A stretch of DNA of 60,000 nucleotides from Takakia lepidozioides (GCA_030704615.1 CM060734.1:45588042-45648041); one strand, 5' to 3'. Positions 12,621 through 23,580 are shown, counted from the stretch's first letter. Numbers and translations are program-made. Notes: generated from the sequence alone by a model not told the origin.

Positions 12621-13508
12621 TACAGAGATACCAAGGCACTACAGACCAAGGTCTCTCATATACTGGATGCCCAAACGCGCATTGAAGTCCATTTCTGTTG
12701 GTGATTCGCTGAAGAGGCCACAACACCAAAGCTGGATAAACGATTTCTCTCTGTTGGATCGCAAAGTGATGGCGGCGCGACGACGGCTTGCCTTGCAAAA
12801 CTGTATAGCTCCGTTGATCTTAATTGACCGGTCACCCCACTCTTCTGTACTCAAACTCGATCTTAAGTCTTCGAGCTCAGAATCCAAGGTCGCAATTCCG
12901 TCACCAGGTTGTGCAAAGTACATCAGACTAAAGCCGTAATACTCATCGACCAGGTCCTTCACCTTTGAGGCCGTAAAGAGCACTTTCCAGAAGTTCAGTC
13001 GTGAACCCCAACCTGGGATGCGTTTGGGAAACTGACCTGCCATGATTTCTTACATCGTTGTGGGCTAGAATTCTCAAAAAAGGAGTGGTGGCGGTCCCAA
13101 TGTGCGGTTTGGTGAGATTCTCCATTGTGACTGATCAATCCTTCGGCAAACCACGAGTGAATTCCAACGGATGTGGAACAACCAAACCTTTGATTCCATC
13201 TACAGTAATAGTGATGACAAGAGGATTTGAAGTTCTGGCATCGTCAAGGTCGGTATTGCCAACAGCTAGTTCGTCCATCGTGTCATCATCATGTGAGGCT
13301 TGGCTCTCTCGATGGACTCGTGTAAGTCCCTCCCACCTTTTTTCTTTTTCTGCTTTGGCATGTCAGGATGCCCAATGCTCTCTAAATACTCCTTCACCCG
13401 ATTCAATTCCTCTATCATTAACGGACCATGATCCGGCTGGGCAGTAAACGCCTTGTGGGCAGCAACAACACTGTCCATATCATCGCTTCTAAGATGATAT
13501 CGAGCTCC

Positions 13509-13718
13509 CTGCGCAATAACAGCGTGAGGGGTTACACCAGAGAAAAATGTTACAGCACGAGGGTTACACATGAAAATGGGTTACAAACAAGATGGGCTAA
13601 CACGGGTTACACAGAGGTGGGTTACACACCATAGGGGTTTTTAAAAGGGGTTCCTCTGTAGGTGGGTTACACTCTGGGTTACACGCCACAGGAGAGACAG
13701 GGGGTAACACAGGGTTAC
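13509..13718 (-). other. Motif-filled 210-bp intron
   Basis: On the minus strand the sequence starts CAT|GTAACCCTGTG and ends TTATTGCGCAG|GG. Removing it joins two open frames in phase 0, and the interior is almost entirely TGTAACCC/GGGTTACA words. The first motif copy supplies the GT of the donor site, which suggests that the repeat can be spliced out. Confidence 0.6.
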
Positions 13719-14759
13719 ATGATAGACAACAGCCCAAAATTTGAAAAACAGAGAAATGGCAGGGAATCCAACTTGATTGTCTGTCGATAGAACCCAACTT
13801 GATTTTGCAGCTGTCGCATGGACTGCGCCCTCGCCTCGCGCAACAAATTCTTGGAATGCCGGCCAAAACCCCTTCTCATTGACATTCGGAAATGGGAACT
13901 GAGGAATAAGGCCATGCGGTAGCAGAAGGATTGAGCCTGGAGTTCTCTTTCGCAAGATGAACCTTGAGCTCCGGTTTCCCCGGTTTCCAATGTTGATTTT
14001 CTTTGCAATAGGGACAGGTAGAGGCGGGCTCAATCGCCGCTTGTCTCTCTCGTTAGAAACCTGCCGAATAGAAGGACCAGGGACAGAAACAGCAGGAGCA
14101 CTAGAAGATGGAACCTCTGTAGCAGAAATAGCCGAAGAAGGTACAACAGCAGGCACTTCAATAGGATCTGCAATCTCACCCAAAGCCACCCTATTTTGCA
14201 GAATCCATGCATGATATGCATCAACAGAAGAAGCTGGAACAGAATTCATCACATTTTCAACAGCCATGGCATGCTTGAGCTCCGCATCAGGAAACGGTTT
14301 TGTTCCTTTCGGTCTGGCCATACATGCGGCCGTTCCATCGACAATATGCCGATTCAATCTGCTCTTATCTACCTTTACTGCCCCACAATAAGGACATTTG
14401 AACTTAGGCCGGCCCTTTGCTCCCTCCACCTTGGCCTCTCTACACCTGGTGTGGCAGTACGCGATCATTGTAGCATGCTCATGCTCAGTGTACCAAAAGC
14501 GAACTCGTTCGCCATCCCTTTTCAAGTGATCAAATGGAATAGTAGCCTCTCCAGGGAACAAATAACAATCAGCCATGACAAAAGAAAAAGCTGACAGAAG
14601 AGAAGAGAAGAGCAAGAGCAAGAAAAGACAAGACAAAAAGACCAAGACCAAGAGAATTCCGAAGAACGCACAACAGGGAGCACGCACAGCAAGGAGTGCA
14701 GGAAGAATATGAATGGCTGCGAGAAGGGGAAAACTGAACAATGATCAAAGAACGAAGAA

Positions 14760-15320
14760 CGAAGCTAGCTAGATGTCACCCGTAAGGCACGTCGGTTAAG
14801 CGAAAGACGGCGGTTCATTAAAATCTGGCGGCTTGCAATCAATTATATCCGCACTGACTCACACGTGTATGAGTTGCAATCCCGGTGTCACCCGGAATAG
14901 CGGAGTGTAACCCGTAACCCTACACTTGTGAGCGCGACAAACCGGCCGTTACTCGAATGCCAGGCACGTCGAGTGTAACCCTCCGTCAGGTACCCAGATA
15001 TGATGTAACCCTTCGTCACAACCTCATGTACCCCTAGTCTATGTGACTCCCGAACACAACATCGATGTAACCCCTGTCATATCAAACCATTAGTATGCAA
15101 CCTCCAGGTAAACATGGTCAATGTAATGCCCCACCCATGTAACCCTAGCCTATGTGGCTTCCGCGATGCAACATCCACGTAACCCTCAAACATGTCAACC
15201 CCATCTAAACCATTTACTAAAACGTCTACCAAGCTAGCATGTATTGAGAAAGAAAACAAGACCGGTGTAACCCCCTGTGTGTAACCATAGCACACGTGAG
15301 GTAGTCATATAAACCATCAG
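14760..15320. repeat. Sparse TGTAACCC spacer upstream of the minus-strand gene
   Basis: Scattered TGTAACCC words and GTGTAACCCTC variants occur at 20-60 bp intervals, with no coding potential. This is the presumed 5' region of the zinc-finger/ULP1-like gene. A polypyrimidine-rich stretch on the minus strand (14580-14720) directly precedes its start codon and looks like a 5' UTR rather than the signal peptide that a naive longer frame would suggest. Confidence 0.55.
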
Positions 15321-15329
15321 ACATGTAAC

Positions 15330-15595
15330 CGGTTTGACAGTGCCTTGCAAAACACGCATGATTCGATACGTATTGGCATCCATAATAGCGATGAGTAGGC
15401 TGCCCCGGCTGGTGTGTGAACAAAAGATACACGAAGAGGAGAGTGAATGGCACCCCGTCAAATGAGCGGCTGCTTGCATGGCTAGACCGAAAGAAACAAA
15501 ACCCTTTCCTAATGCGGATCTTAGGAATACCATAGCCATCGGGGACGGTGACAAAACAACAAGAATGACATTGAGAAAGAAAAAAGAATAGAGAC
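15330..15595 (+). pseudogene. Inverted, decayed copy of the zinc-finger exon
   Basis: On the plus strand the frame AAACMARPKETKPFPNADL (about 15466-15522) aligns with AACMARPKGTKPFPDAEL of the minus-strand zinc-finger exon at about 14270-14330. DNA similarity extends on both sides. The upstream finger part is degraded and shifted. The two copies face away from each other about 0.8 kb apart, so the element contains an internal inverted duplication of this exon. Apparent minus-strand frames here are antisense shadows. Confidence 0.65.
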
Positions 15596-15879
15596 AACCG
15601 TATCAATCGTAGAGAAAACCGTGGTAATAAATTTGACGGATCGTTGCAACGGGCGGAAGAGCGTTGTCTTGTATGTTGCTGGGATGACGATACTGAACTG
15701 AATGAACTACAAATCTTTTCGCATTGATGTGTGAAGCCGATTGGGCACACAATGGGAATTGCAGAAGCTGATGCCCCAAAGCAAAAAAACGAGCGAGCTA
15801 AGAATCTGGAAACGGATGGAGAGAGCAAATTAGGGTTTTCGGCCTCTATTTAACCCTCCATTCGGCCGTCGGATAGTTT

Positions 15880-18765
15880 AACCGTGTATGATGTACACGA
15901 GGCGGTGATTACTGAGGGTTACATGGTGGTGAGGTTACAGAGGGTCAGAGAGGGTTACATGGAGTGAGGGTTACATACGGGTGAGGGTGACACTCTGCGG
16001 TGTTACAGAGGGTTACATGGTGGTGAGGGTTACAAAGGGTCACAGAGGGTTACATGGGTTACAGAGGGTTACATAAGGGGTGAGGACGACACTCTACGGT
16101 GTTACAGAGGGTTACATAGGTTACAGAGCCACAGAGGGTTTGTGAGGGTTACATGGAGTGAGGGTTACATGGTGGCGAGGGTGACACTCTTGCGGTGTTA
16201 CAGAGGGTTACATGGAGGTAAGGGTTACACCTGGTGAGGGATATAGAGGGTCACAGAGGGTTACATGGAGTGAGGGTTACATGGTGGTGAGGGTTACAGA
16301 GGGTCAGAGAGGGTTACATGGAATGAGGGTTACATACGGGTGAGGGTGACACTCTGCGGTGTTACAGAGGGTTACATGGTGGTGAGGGTTACAAGGGTTA
16401 CAGAGGGTTACATGGGTTACAGAGGGTTACATGGTACAGAGGGTTACATGGAGTGAGGGTTACATAAGGGGTGAGGGCGACACTCTGCGGTGTCACAAAG
16501 GGTTTGTGAGGGTTACGGAGGGTTACATGGTGGCGAGGGTGACACTCTGCGGTGTTACAGAGGGTTACATGGTGGTAAGATTACACCTGGTGAGGGATAT
16601 AGAGGGTCACAGAGGGTTACATGGGTTACAGAGGGTCAGAGAGGGTTACATGGAATGAGGGTTACATAGGGGTGAGGGTGACACTCTGCGGTGTTACAGA
16701 GGGTTACATGGTGGTGAGGGTTACAAAGGGTCACAGAGGGTTACATGGGTTACAGAGGGTTACATGGAGTGAGGGTTACATAGGGGTGAGGGCGACACTC
16801 TGCGTGTCACAAAGGGTTTGTGAGGGTTACGGAGGGTTACATGGTGGCGAGGGTGACACTCTGCGGTGTTACAGAGGGTTACATGGTGGTAAGGGTTACA
16901 CCTGGTGAGGGATATAGAGGGTCACATGGGTTACAGAGGGTTACATGGTGGTGAGGGTTACGAGGGTCAGAGAGGGTTACATGGAGTGAGGGTTACATAC
17001 GGGTGAGGGTGACACTCTGCGGTTTACAGGGGTTACATGGTGTGAGGGTTACAAAGGTCACAGAGGGTTACATGGGTTACAGAGGGTTACATAAGGGGTG
17101 AGGACGACACTCTACACTAACGGTGTTACAGAGGGTTACATAGGTTTACAGAGCCACAGAGGGTTTGTGAGGGTTACATGGAGTGAGGGTTACATGGTGG
17201 CGAGGGTGACACTCTGCGGTGTTACAGAGGGTTACATGGAGGTAAGGGTTACACTGGTGAGGATATAGAGGGTCTAGAGGGTTACATGGAGTGAGGGTTA
17301 CATAAGGTGAGGGACACTCTGCGGTGTCACAGAGGGTTTGTAGGGTTACGGAGGGTTTACATGGTGGCGAGGGGGGGGGGGGGTAGGTGACACCTGCGGT
17401 GTTACAACAGAGGGTTACATGGTGGTAAGGGTTACACTTGGTGAGGGATATAGAGGGTCACATGGGTTACATAGGGTTACATGGTGGTGAGGGTTACAGA
17501 GGGTCGAGAGGGTTACATGGAGTGAGGGTTACATACGGGTGAGGGTGACACTCTGCGGTGTACAGAGGGTTACATGGTGGTGAGGGTTACAAAGGGTCAC
17601 GAGGGTTACATGGGTTACAGAGGGTTACATAAGGGTGAGGACGACACTCTTAACGGTGTTACAGAGGGTTACATAGGTTACAGAGCCACAGAGGGTTTTG
17701 AGGTTACATGGAGTGAGGGTTACATGGTGGCGAGGGTGACCTCTGCGGTTACGAGGGTTACATGAGGTAAGGGTACACCTGGTGAGGGATTAGAGGGTCA
17801 CATGGGTTACAGAGGGTTACATGGTGGTGAGGGTTACAAAGGTTCACAGAGGGTTACATGGGTTACAGAGGGTTACATAAGGGGTAGGACGACACTCTAC
17901 AACTACGGTGTTACAGAGGGTTACATAGGTTACAGAGCCACAGAGGGTTTGTGAGGGTTACATGGAGTGAGGGTTACATGGTGGCGAGGGTGACACTCTG
18001 CGGTGTTACAGAGGGTTACATTGAGGTAAGGGTTACACCTGGTGAGGGATATAGAGGTCACAGAGGTTACATGGAGTGAGGGTTATAGAGGGTCAGAGAG
18101 GGTTACATGAATGAGGGTTACATACGGGTGAGGGTGACACTCTGCGGTGTTACAGAGGGTTACATGGTGGTGAGGGTTACAAAGGGTCACAGAGGTTACA
18201 TAAGGGGTGAGGACGACACTCTACGGTGTTACAGAGGGTTACATAGGTTACAGAGCCACATAGGGTTTGTGAGGGTTACATGGAGTGAGGGTTACATGGT
18301 GGCGAGGGTGACACTCTGCGTGTTACAGAGGGTTACATACAATTGAGGTAAGGGTTACACCTGGTGAGGGATATAAGATACAGGGTTACAGAGGGTTTCA
18401 AGAGTGAAGGGGTTACAGAAGGGTCACAGATGGGTTTACATGGATGAGGGTGACACTCTGCGTGTTACAGAGGGTTACATGGTGGTGAGGGGGGTTACAA
18501 GGGTCACGATGGTTACATGGGTTACAGAGGGTTACATGGAGTGAGGGTTACAATCACATAGGGGTGAGGGTGACATCTGCGGTGTTACAGAGGGTTACAT
18601 TGTAGTGAGGGTTACATAGGGGTGGGGGTGACACTCTGCGGTGTTATAGAGGGTTACATGGGTTACAGAGGGTCATGGGGTTAAATTGGTTACAAAGGGT
18701 TACATGGTAATGTGGGTTACACTCGGCGGAGTTACAGAGGGTTACATGGGGTGATGGTTGAACCC
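15880..18765 (-). repeat. Right TIR tandem array (GGGTTACA orientation)
   Basis: About 2.9 kb of tandem repeats with basic word GAGGGTTACATG are arranged in a higher-order unit of roughly 315-360 bp. The marker GACACTCTGCGGTGTTACAG recurs near 15.99, 16.35, 16.68 and 17.00 kb, alternating with a variant continuing ATGGAGGTAAGGGTTACACC. Some units carry GACGACACTCTACGG instead. It is the inverted counterpart of 1985-4135, but longer and better conserved. A G-run at about 17371-17384 interrupts one unit. Open frames through the array are repeat by-products. Confidence 0.9.
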
Positions 18766-19016
18766 GGGGCGGGGGTTACAGGGAAACTGGCGGACTGCTG
18801 GAAGCGGCGGAGTGGTGTCGCAGAACGGGACGCAGGGTGGCGACGACGGCGCCTGGGGCGACGACGCCGATGGGATGAGGGCGGGGGGGGGGGCATTGAC
18901 CGCCCAGCCGGCTGCCTTCGATGTCTGCCGAGGCGAAGAACCGGCGGTACGGGTGTCAGGGCTGGACCGTCCTGACGCGCTTGCATTAAGTTCTTACATT
19001 ATTCCTATTATCTTCC
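18766..19016 (-). repeat. Right TIR, outer GC-rich segment
   Basis: This is the reverse complement of 1742-1984. The terminal 76 bp are identical and the remainder differs mostly by single-base length changes in homopolymers. It ends TTATCTTCC at 19016. Confidence 0.92.
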
Positions 19017-19025
19017 TTTGTGCAA
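19017..19025 (+). repeat. Right 9-bp target-site duplication
   Basis: TTTGTGCAA directly follows the right end of the MULE and matches 1733-1741 exactly. Confidence 0.93.
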
Positions 19026-20790
19026 CATGCCTTTGTCCAAAATTGAAAATATTACATGAACTAAGTGGGGGAAAAATTTTGTTGGCGCTTTTCAATGGCA
19101 CTCCCATGTCCCACCAATAATATTACAATAATATTACAAATTGCAAACAAACTGAAGATATTCCAAGCTTAAGTAATGGTGTTAATTCACAGGTTCTATG
19201 GAAGGTTCAAGGTTTGATAATGCCTACCATTTCAAGCATTTGAGCAATGCTTGCAATCAACCTCGTTGTCCACTTGGTTCAGGCCTCGTAATAATCTGCA
19301 TAGTTATTGCTAAGACTACTGAGTGAATTGTGGGTATAGGGGTGAGAATCATCTACTGTGGGTCGGTTTCCATATCTGGTGTAATCAAACTTCCACTATT
19401 TTCTTAGCACTACTAAGTTCATTTCAGATAAACTTCTCTTTAATCATAGTGAGATGTTCTCTATGTCTATCATACAACGAATTTTTAACGACACCATTTC
19501 ACTATGTAGTGCTACATAGACACGATGGTATACCCAACACTGCTCTGCTTCAGGGTTGGAGATTCTTGTTACTCACAAGGCCAAGTTCCAATTTCAACGC
19601 CTGCAGCAAACTGGATGCCTAACCCCCCCCATGCTCCAATGACCTGCTCAATGCTGTTTTCAAGATTTATGGGGCCCCCTCACTTAGGTCAATCATAGTA
19701 CAAGACACAGTACATTTCCGATATTTTCCTTCCGAATTGAACTCCCATCAATATGACTTCATCGACTATATCAGTTGGTCTTTGATCATCGAAACTGAGG
19801 ACCCAGCCACCCTACGACAGCAAGCAGAGCAGTGAAAACATCTCATGAAACCAACGGAGGATGTAGTGCACATGACAACCATCTGGAGGACAGAGGAGCT
19901 TAGACTGAATAGAGATGTGAAGTACATGGTGGCTGGCAGTCCAATGATTTCTCAGGCTTCTCCTTCTGAAGACCAAAATAATTCTCTTTCTGAGCTTCTA
20001 AAGGTCTCTGAGGGTATGATTTCGTGATCCAGTTGTCCAAGGCATCCTGATGGTCATGGTTGGCTTCGTTTGCTGAAGGTGAAATAAACCCATCTGACTT
20101 TCATGCAGATCGACTGAAGGTGAAATAAACCCATCTGACTTTCATGCAGATCTGGCAGTCCAATGATTTCTCAGGCTTCTCCTTCTGAAGACCAAAATAA
20201 TTCTCTTCTGAGGCTTCTAATGTCTTCTGAGGTATTGATTTCGTGATCCAGTTGTCCAAGGCAGCCTGATGGTCATGGTGGCTCGATTTGACTGAAGGTG
20301 AAATAAACCCATCTGACTTTCATGCAGATCTTTACGCCCTTCTCCATCCCTAGCAACCTCTTTTCAGGAATTAACACTAAAAATGCTTATAAAAATGGGG
20401 CAAAAAAGCATCGAATATGAAGTTTGCTTACTGGTTTCTCTCACTAAAGATCAGTGGCATCTGGAGTCTGAGGTCCTTCAACGCCGCCACCCCGCAACTG
20501 GATCACTTCAGCGTGGGCATGCACTGCCTCACTCTGTGCATTGGCTATGTCCACCAATATTCCCAATGCTGTGTTCATAACGACAACCATCCCCACCCCT
20601 TGAAGGATAGATCAGATGCAAGCAATGAACATAGCTTTGCAAGTGGACCTCATGCCAATGCCTAACCATCATCTTCCCTCAACGGAAAGAACACAAAGTC
20701 ATGGAGTAATAAATTGAGCTTCTCAAGGTCAGTCTCTTTTATTGAACAGCTGAGTGCGAGTAGCAAAGCAAATACATTGCATGGATACAC
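19026..20790. other. Non-coding flank with a ~200-bp internal duplication
   Basis: No gene is recognisable. A block starting CTGGCAGTCCAATGATTTCTC occurs near 19932 and again near 20152, and the tail GACTGAAGGTGAAATAAACC occurs at about 20072, 20111 and 20291. This is a tandem duplication with minor divergence. The stretch probably belongs to the decayed LINE that follows. Confidence 0.55.
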
Positions 20791-21609
20791 ATGTTTGTGT
20801 GCCCTTGCTCTCAGAGTCTATTGCCACAATTTCGACTCTATATCGACTCTATATCTTGGAAGCAGGACTGCCCTGTCAAACAGGCTAAATCCTGGCGGAA
20901 AAGGGTAGAAGAGATTTTCAAGGATCTGAATCTTAGTCCACTAGCCATGACCCTGCTGGATAAATCTGGCTTAGAAGCTGAAGTTTCCGAAGCCATGTCT
21001 ATTGCCAGGAAATTGTCTGAAGAAAATGAAGTTAGGCAGAAAACTACCCTCAACCTGTTTCCAGTCTGTGACATGGGTGAGGCCATCATGGATGACCTCA
21101 AGGGTCTACCCACCCTCGGCACTAGACTGAAATTCAAACTCAGGGTGGGTAGCCTACCTTTGAACAACAAACAGTCGAAGAGAGGAAAGGGGGATTGTAA
21201 GTGCCCGTTGTGTGGGCAACCTGAAGACAATATTCACTTCCTGATTCATTGTCCTGGTACTCTCACCAATGGGACACCCTCTTCCATTCCATCAAGGAAA
21301 TTGTGCCTGTACCTCTGTTTAACAACTTTGAAAATCTTGAGACTGAGCCAAAAGCCCAGGCCCTTTTGGGTCTAGCTATGGGCAAATCACACACATCAGA
21401 TTGATGCTTGTGTGAAGGGATTTCTGGAGGATATATGGAAATCTCGGATCAACTGTTTATTCCAAGGTAAATCATACTACCGGCGTCAGCCCCTGACAAA
21501 GGTAGTTTCTGTCCCTTTATGTTCCGTTCAAACTGGGCGTGCCACAAGGCTACGGCAAACAATGTCTCATGAGTACAATCTATTGCCACAATTTCAGAGG
21601 GAAGTTTAA
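20791..21609 (+). pseudogene. LINE-like reverse transcriptase, C-terminal remnant
   Basis: The frame ends in a zinc-binding pattern, CKCPLCGQPEDNIHFLIHC (about 21198-21254), typical of the region after the reverse transcriptase domain in plant non-LTR elements. It is preceded by a basic stretch containing LGTRLKFKLRVGSLP. No polymerase motif is seen upstream, and the frame breaks soon after the zinc motif. A piece near 21538 (GCCACAAGGCTACGGCAAAC) recurs at 58.3 and 58.9 kb, so the tail may belong to a dispersed family. I infer a 5'-truncated, decayed LINE. Confidence 0.55.
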
Positions 21610-21891
21610 TCTGATGAAAGTATCCCTCTCAACATACACACTTGTAAATCATCATATCACAGATCTAGATTAAAGGTGATGAGAAAGAGCATATAATTCC
21701 TTGCACACATACAAATCTATGTGTTCCCCTACTCGCAGGGTGTATTGTCACACTATCAAGGGAAGTAAAATCATATGAGCATGTGCTCTCCCCCCCTCTC
21801 ACCATGCTTTTATTGCTAATCGTCAAAGAGTTCTAGACTAAAGGTGAGGATAACCAAACACTGTGCACAGGAGATGGGAGCCAAGACAGAC

Positions 21892-23580
21892 CTGATTGAA
21901 AGGAGGCTTGGGCAGCACGCAGATGAGGTGATACTAATGCCCCAAACCAGTATAGAGGTTTTGCACTCACTTTCCCAGCCTGCATAAGCCATAATTTGTG
22001 TGTGAACAAGGGAAGAGGAGGAAAACTTGTTTTTGGCTTCCAATCCAATACAGTTTTAAGCAAAACTCCGGAAGTAAAAGAAGCTGCTGAATGTTCCAAC
22101 CTGTGATGAGGTCATTGACTCAGAATTGGAAACAGAATCACTATCTCCCCCCTTCACTTTTGCCTCTGCCAGATCGATCTCTTTGCACTTATCTGCAGCC
22201 ACATTGCTTCCAAATTCAACTTCTCGAAAGCTGTAATGTGATGACGGTGCTCTGCTGATCTCATAACTAACACATGCAGATAGAAACGAGGTTCATCTTC
22301 ATCATCACCCCACCAGTTCTCTTTCGAGTACCTGCCTAGCACACACAAGTTCAGGTATTGAGCAGAGGCCCCATGCCCATACATGCTCAGACATTTCAAA
22401 TCCCCCATTATATGTTGGCTTACCTTGCAATATGAATACAAAGTCACACATTATCAGGCAAACACATTGCCACCTTCCGAGTGGTCGAGATGTGGTTCAT
22501 AGTTACCGGCAATTTGACCAGGTGTTGTATTACCTGATTGATACCATAAAGCAGCATGGCTACAATCAACCACTCTAACCAACTAAAGTAGGATATGTGC
22601 GCACCACTACGAAATGACACAGCTCGGCGTCGCACGAGTGACAATAGCTTTGAAGGTTCCTTTAATGATAAAACCACTGCTTCTCCCTCCTCCTCACCCC
22701 CCTGCTTCGACAAATAGAAGTGCACAGGGCCATTGCTTCCTGCTGAAGAACCTTCTCCATCATCTCCTATTTTGCACATTAGCAGTTTCACTTGTCAAGC
22801 TTAGACATGGTAGATGTATGGTCACATATGACAAGAAAGCCTCAGGATCGTTTGACAAAGAATCACATGACAGACAAACGAGTTGAAATTCAATGTTTGT
22901 ACTGGAAAGCTAAGAATGAGAAAGACCAACTCAACATGGCCGCAAATATGGGAACTAGAGGACTTAGGTCACTCATACACACCAACTTCCGGAGAAGTGG
23001 TGACTGTCGGAGAAAGTACTGCAGAGGCAGCATGCGGCTTTAAGCTGAAGAGAGGCTGGCTAACGCGCGCGGGCCCCATCGCATAACGCGCACTGGCCAT
23101 CTCCATCCATCCCTGTATCACACCCCACCTGCCTAACACCAATTTAACAAGCATTCCAGTTCAAATGAACTCCTGCTATTGTACCATAGAAAATCCTGAG
23201 GCACAAGCTGGCTTGATCAAGACAAACCTGACCAGAGTGCTGCTATAGAGGCGATGGCCGAAATGATATGTCTCTTACCACAGGCAGATCCCGTAAATGA
23301 AGAGAATCAGAAGGAAAGACAAATAACTTCAACTGATTATGTGCAGTTGAAATTGATACATCTCCAGGTCAAAAATACTGAATGCAACATCAGAGAGGTG
23401 ACAACTATGTCTGTTTTGGGAGAAGAACATATGGAAAAGAACCTGGCGTAGAACTTGAGACAGGGAGTCACGCAGACATAGCAGCTGATGCACGGAATCA
23501 AGGCACCGCATGACCTCCCTGTCCATTCTTGCATCTGCATCATTCCCCGCATCTTGCAGCCCCTCCCTCACCATCGCCAT
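21892..23580 (-). CDS. VMA22/CCDC115-like V-ATPase assembly factor
   Basis: Exon 1 (23580-23443) encodes MAMVREGLQDAGND...VMRCLDSVHQLLCLRDSLSQ. Exon 2 (23112-22983) starts GWMEMASARYAMGPARVSQ, the most conserved block of the VMA22/CCDC115 family. Exon 3 (22790-22605) is acidic and Ser/Gly-rich and joins exon 2 in matching phase (G|TG). A further exon (21979-21892) encodes KPLYWFGALVSPHLRAAQAS, the family's C-terminal block. The link between 22605 and 21979 is unresolved and may need another small exon (an acidic SKENWWGDDEDE stretch near 22.3 kb is one candidate). The last codons after 21892 are also unclear. In yeast and animals this protein helps assemble the V-ATPase Vo sector at the ER. 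It is head-to-head with the MYCBP-like gene. Homology was judged from recalled conserved words. Confidence 0.68.

Larger units (their letters stand above)
9133..14576 (-). pseudogene. Zinc-finger plus ULP1/C48-like protease gene of the MULE
   Basis: The first exon (14576 down to 13719) begins MADCYLFPGEAT and has a finger at about residues 62-88: CPYC...H...C with spacing close to BED/C2HC types. It splices in phase 0 through a motif-filled intron (13509-13718, donor CAT|GTAACC, acceptor GCGCAG|GGAGCT) to an exon beginning GARYHLRSDD. Later pieces lie at 13.3-13.1, 13.04-12.64, 12.2-11.9, 10.6-10.3 and 10.1-9.65 kb. The last exon carries RIVHLDSHKTIARP (about 9430-9480) and ECGYYALCFVQFYLE (about 9240-9285). 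These match the Asp and Cys blocks of ULP1-type C48 SUMO proteases; the catalytic His was not located. Frameshifts, one in an A-run near 13.34 kb, and a TGA interrupt it. ULP1 genes carried by MULEs are known (KI-MULEs). The protease call is moderate. Confidence 0.5.
1742..19016. mobile_element. 17.3-kb Mutator-like element with array-bearing TIRs
   Basis: The element starts GGAAGATAATAGG and ends in the exact reverse complement. The outer 76 bp of the two ends are identical, and homology continues through a GC-rich block into opposed tandem arrays. A perfect 9-bp target duplication flanks it. Inside are a MULE transposase on the plus strand (about 4.3-7.5 kb) and a zinc-finger/ULP1-like gene on the minus strand (14.6-9.1 kb), facing each other, with motif-rich DNA between and within them. 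A 9-bp duplication, long TIRs and a DDE/SWIM transposase are established MULE hallmarks. The near-identical ends suggest recent insertion. The transposase frame is broken as assembled, so this copy is either non-autonomous and moved in trans, or contains sequencing indels. Confidence 0.93.

Noticed and set aside
14577-14741. Hydrophobic N-terminal extension (signal peptide) of the zinc-finger protein
   Set aside because: It comes from a polypyrimidine tract upstream of the MADCYLF start; the composition fits a 5' UTR.
15226-15828. 200-codon minus-strand frame as a gene
   Set aside because: It is antisense to the inverted zinc-finger exon copy and shows no protein-like pattern of its own.
15880-18765. 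GGGTTACA array as a telomeric or interstitial telomere repeat
   Set aside because: The plant telomere unit is TTTAGGG; this word has a different period, higher-order structure and sits inside TIRs.
1985-18765. CRISPR-like array
   Set aside because: Units are degenerate, spacers are themselves repeats, and the window is clearly eukaryotic.
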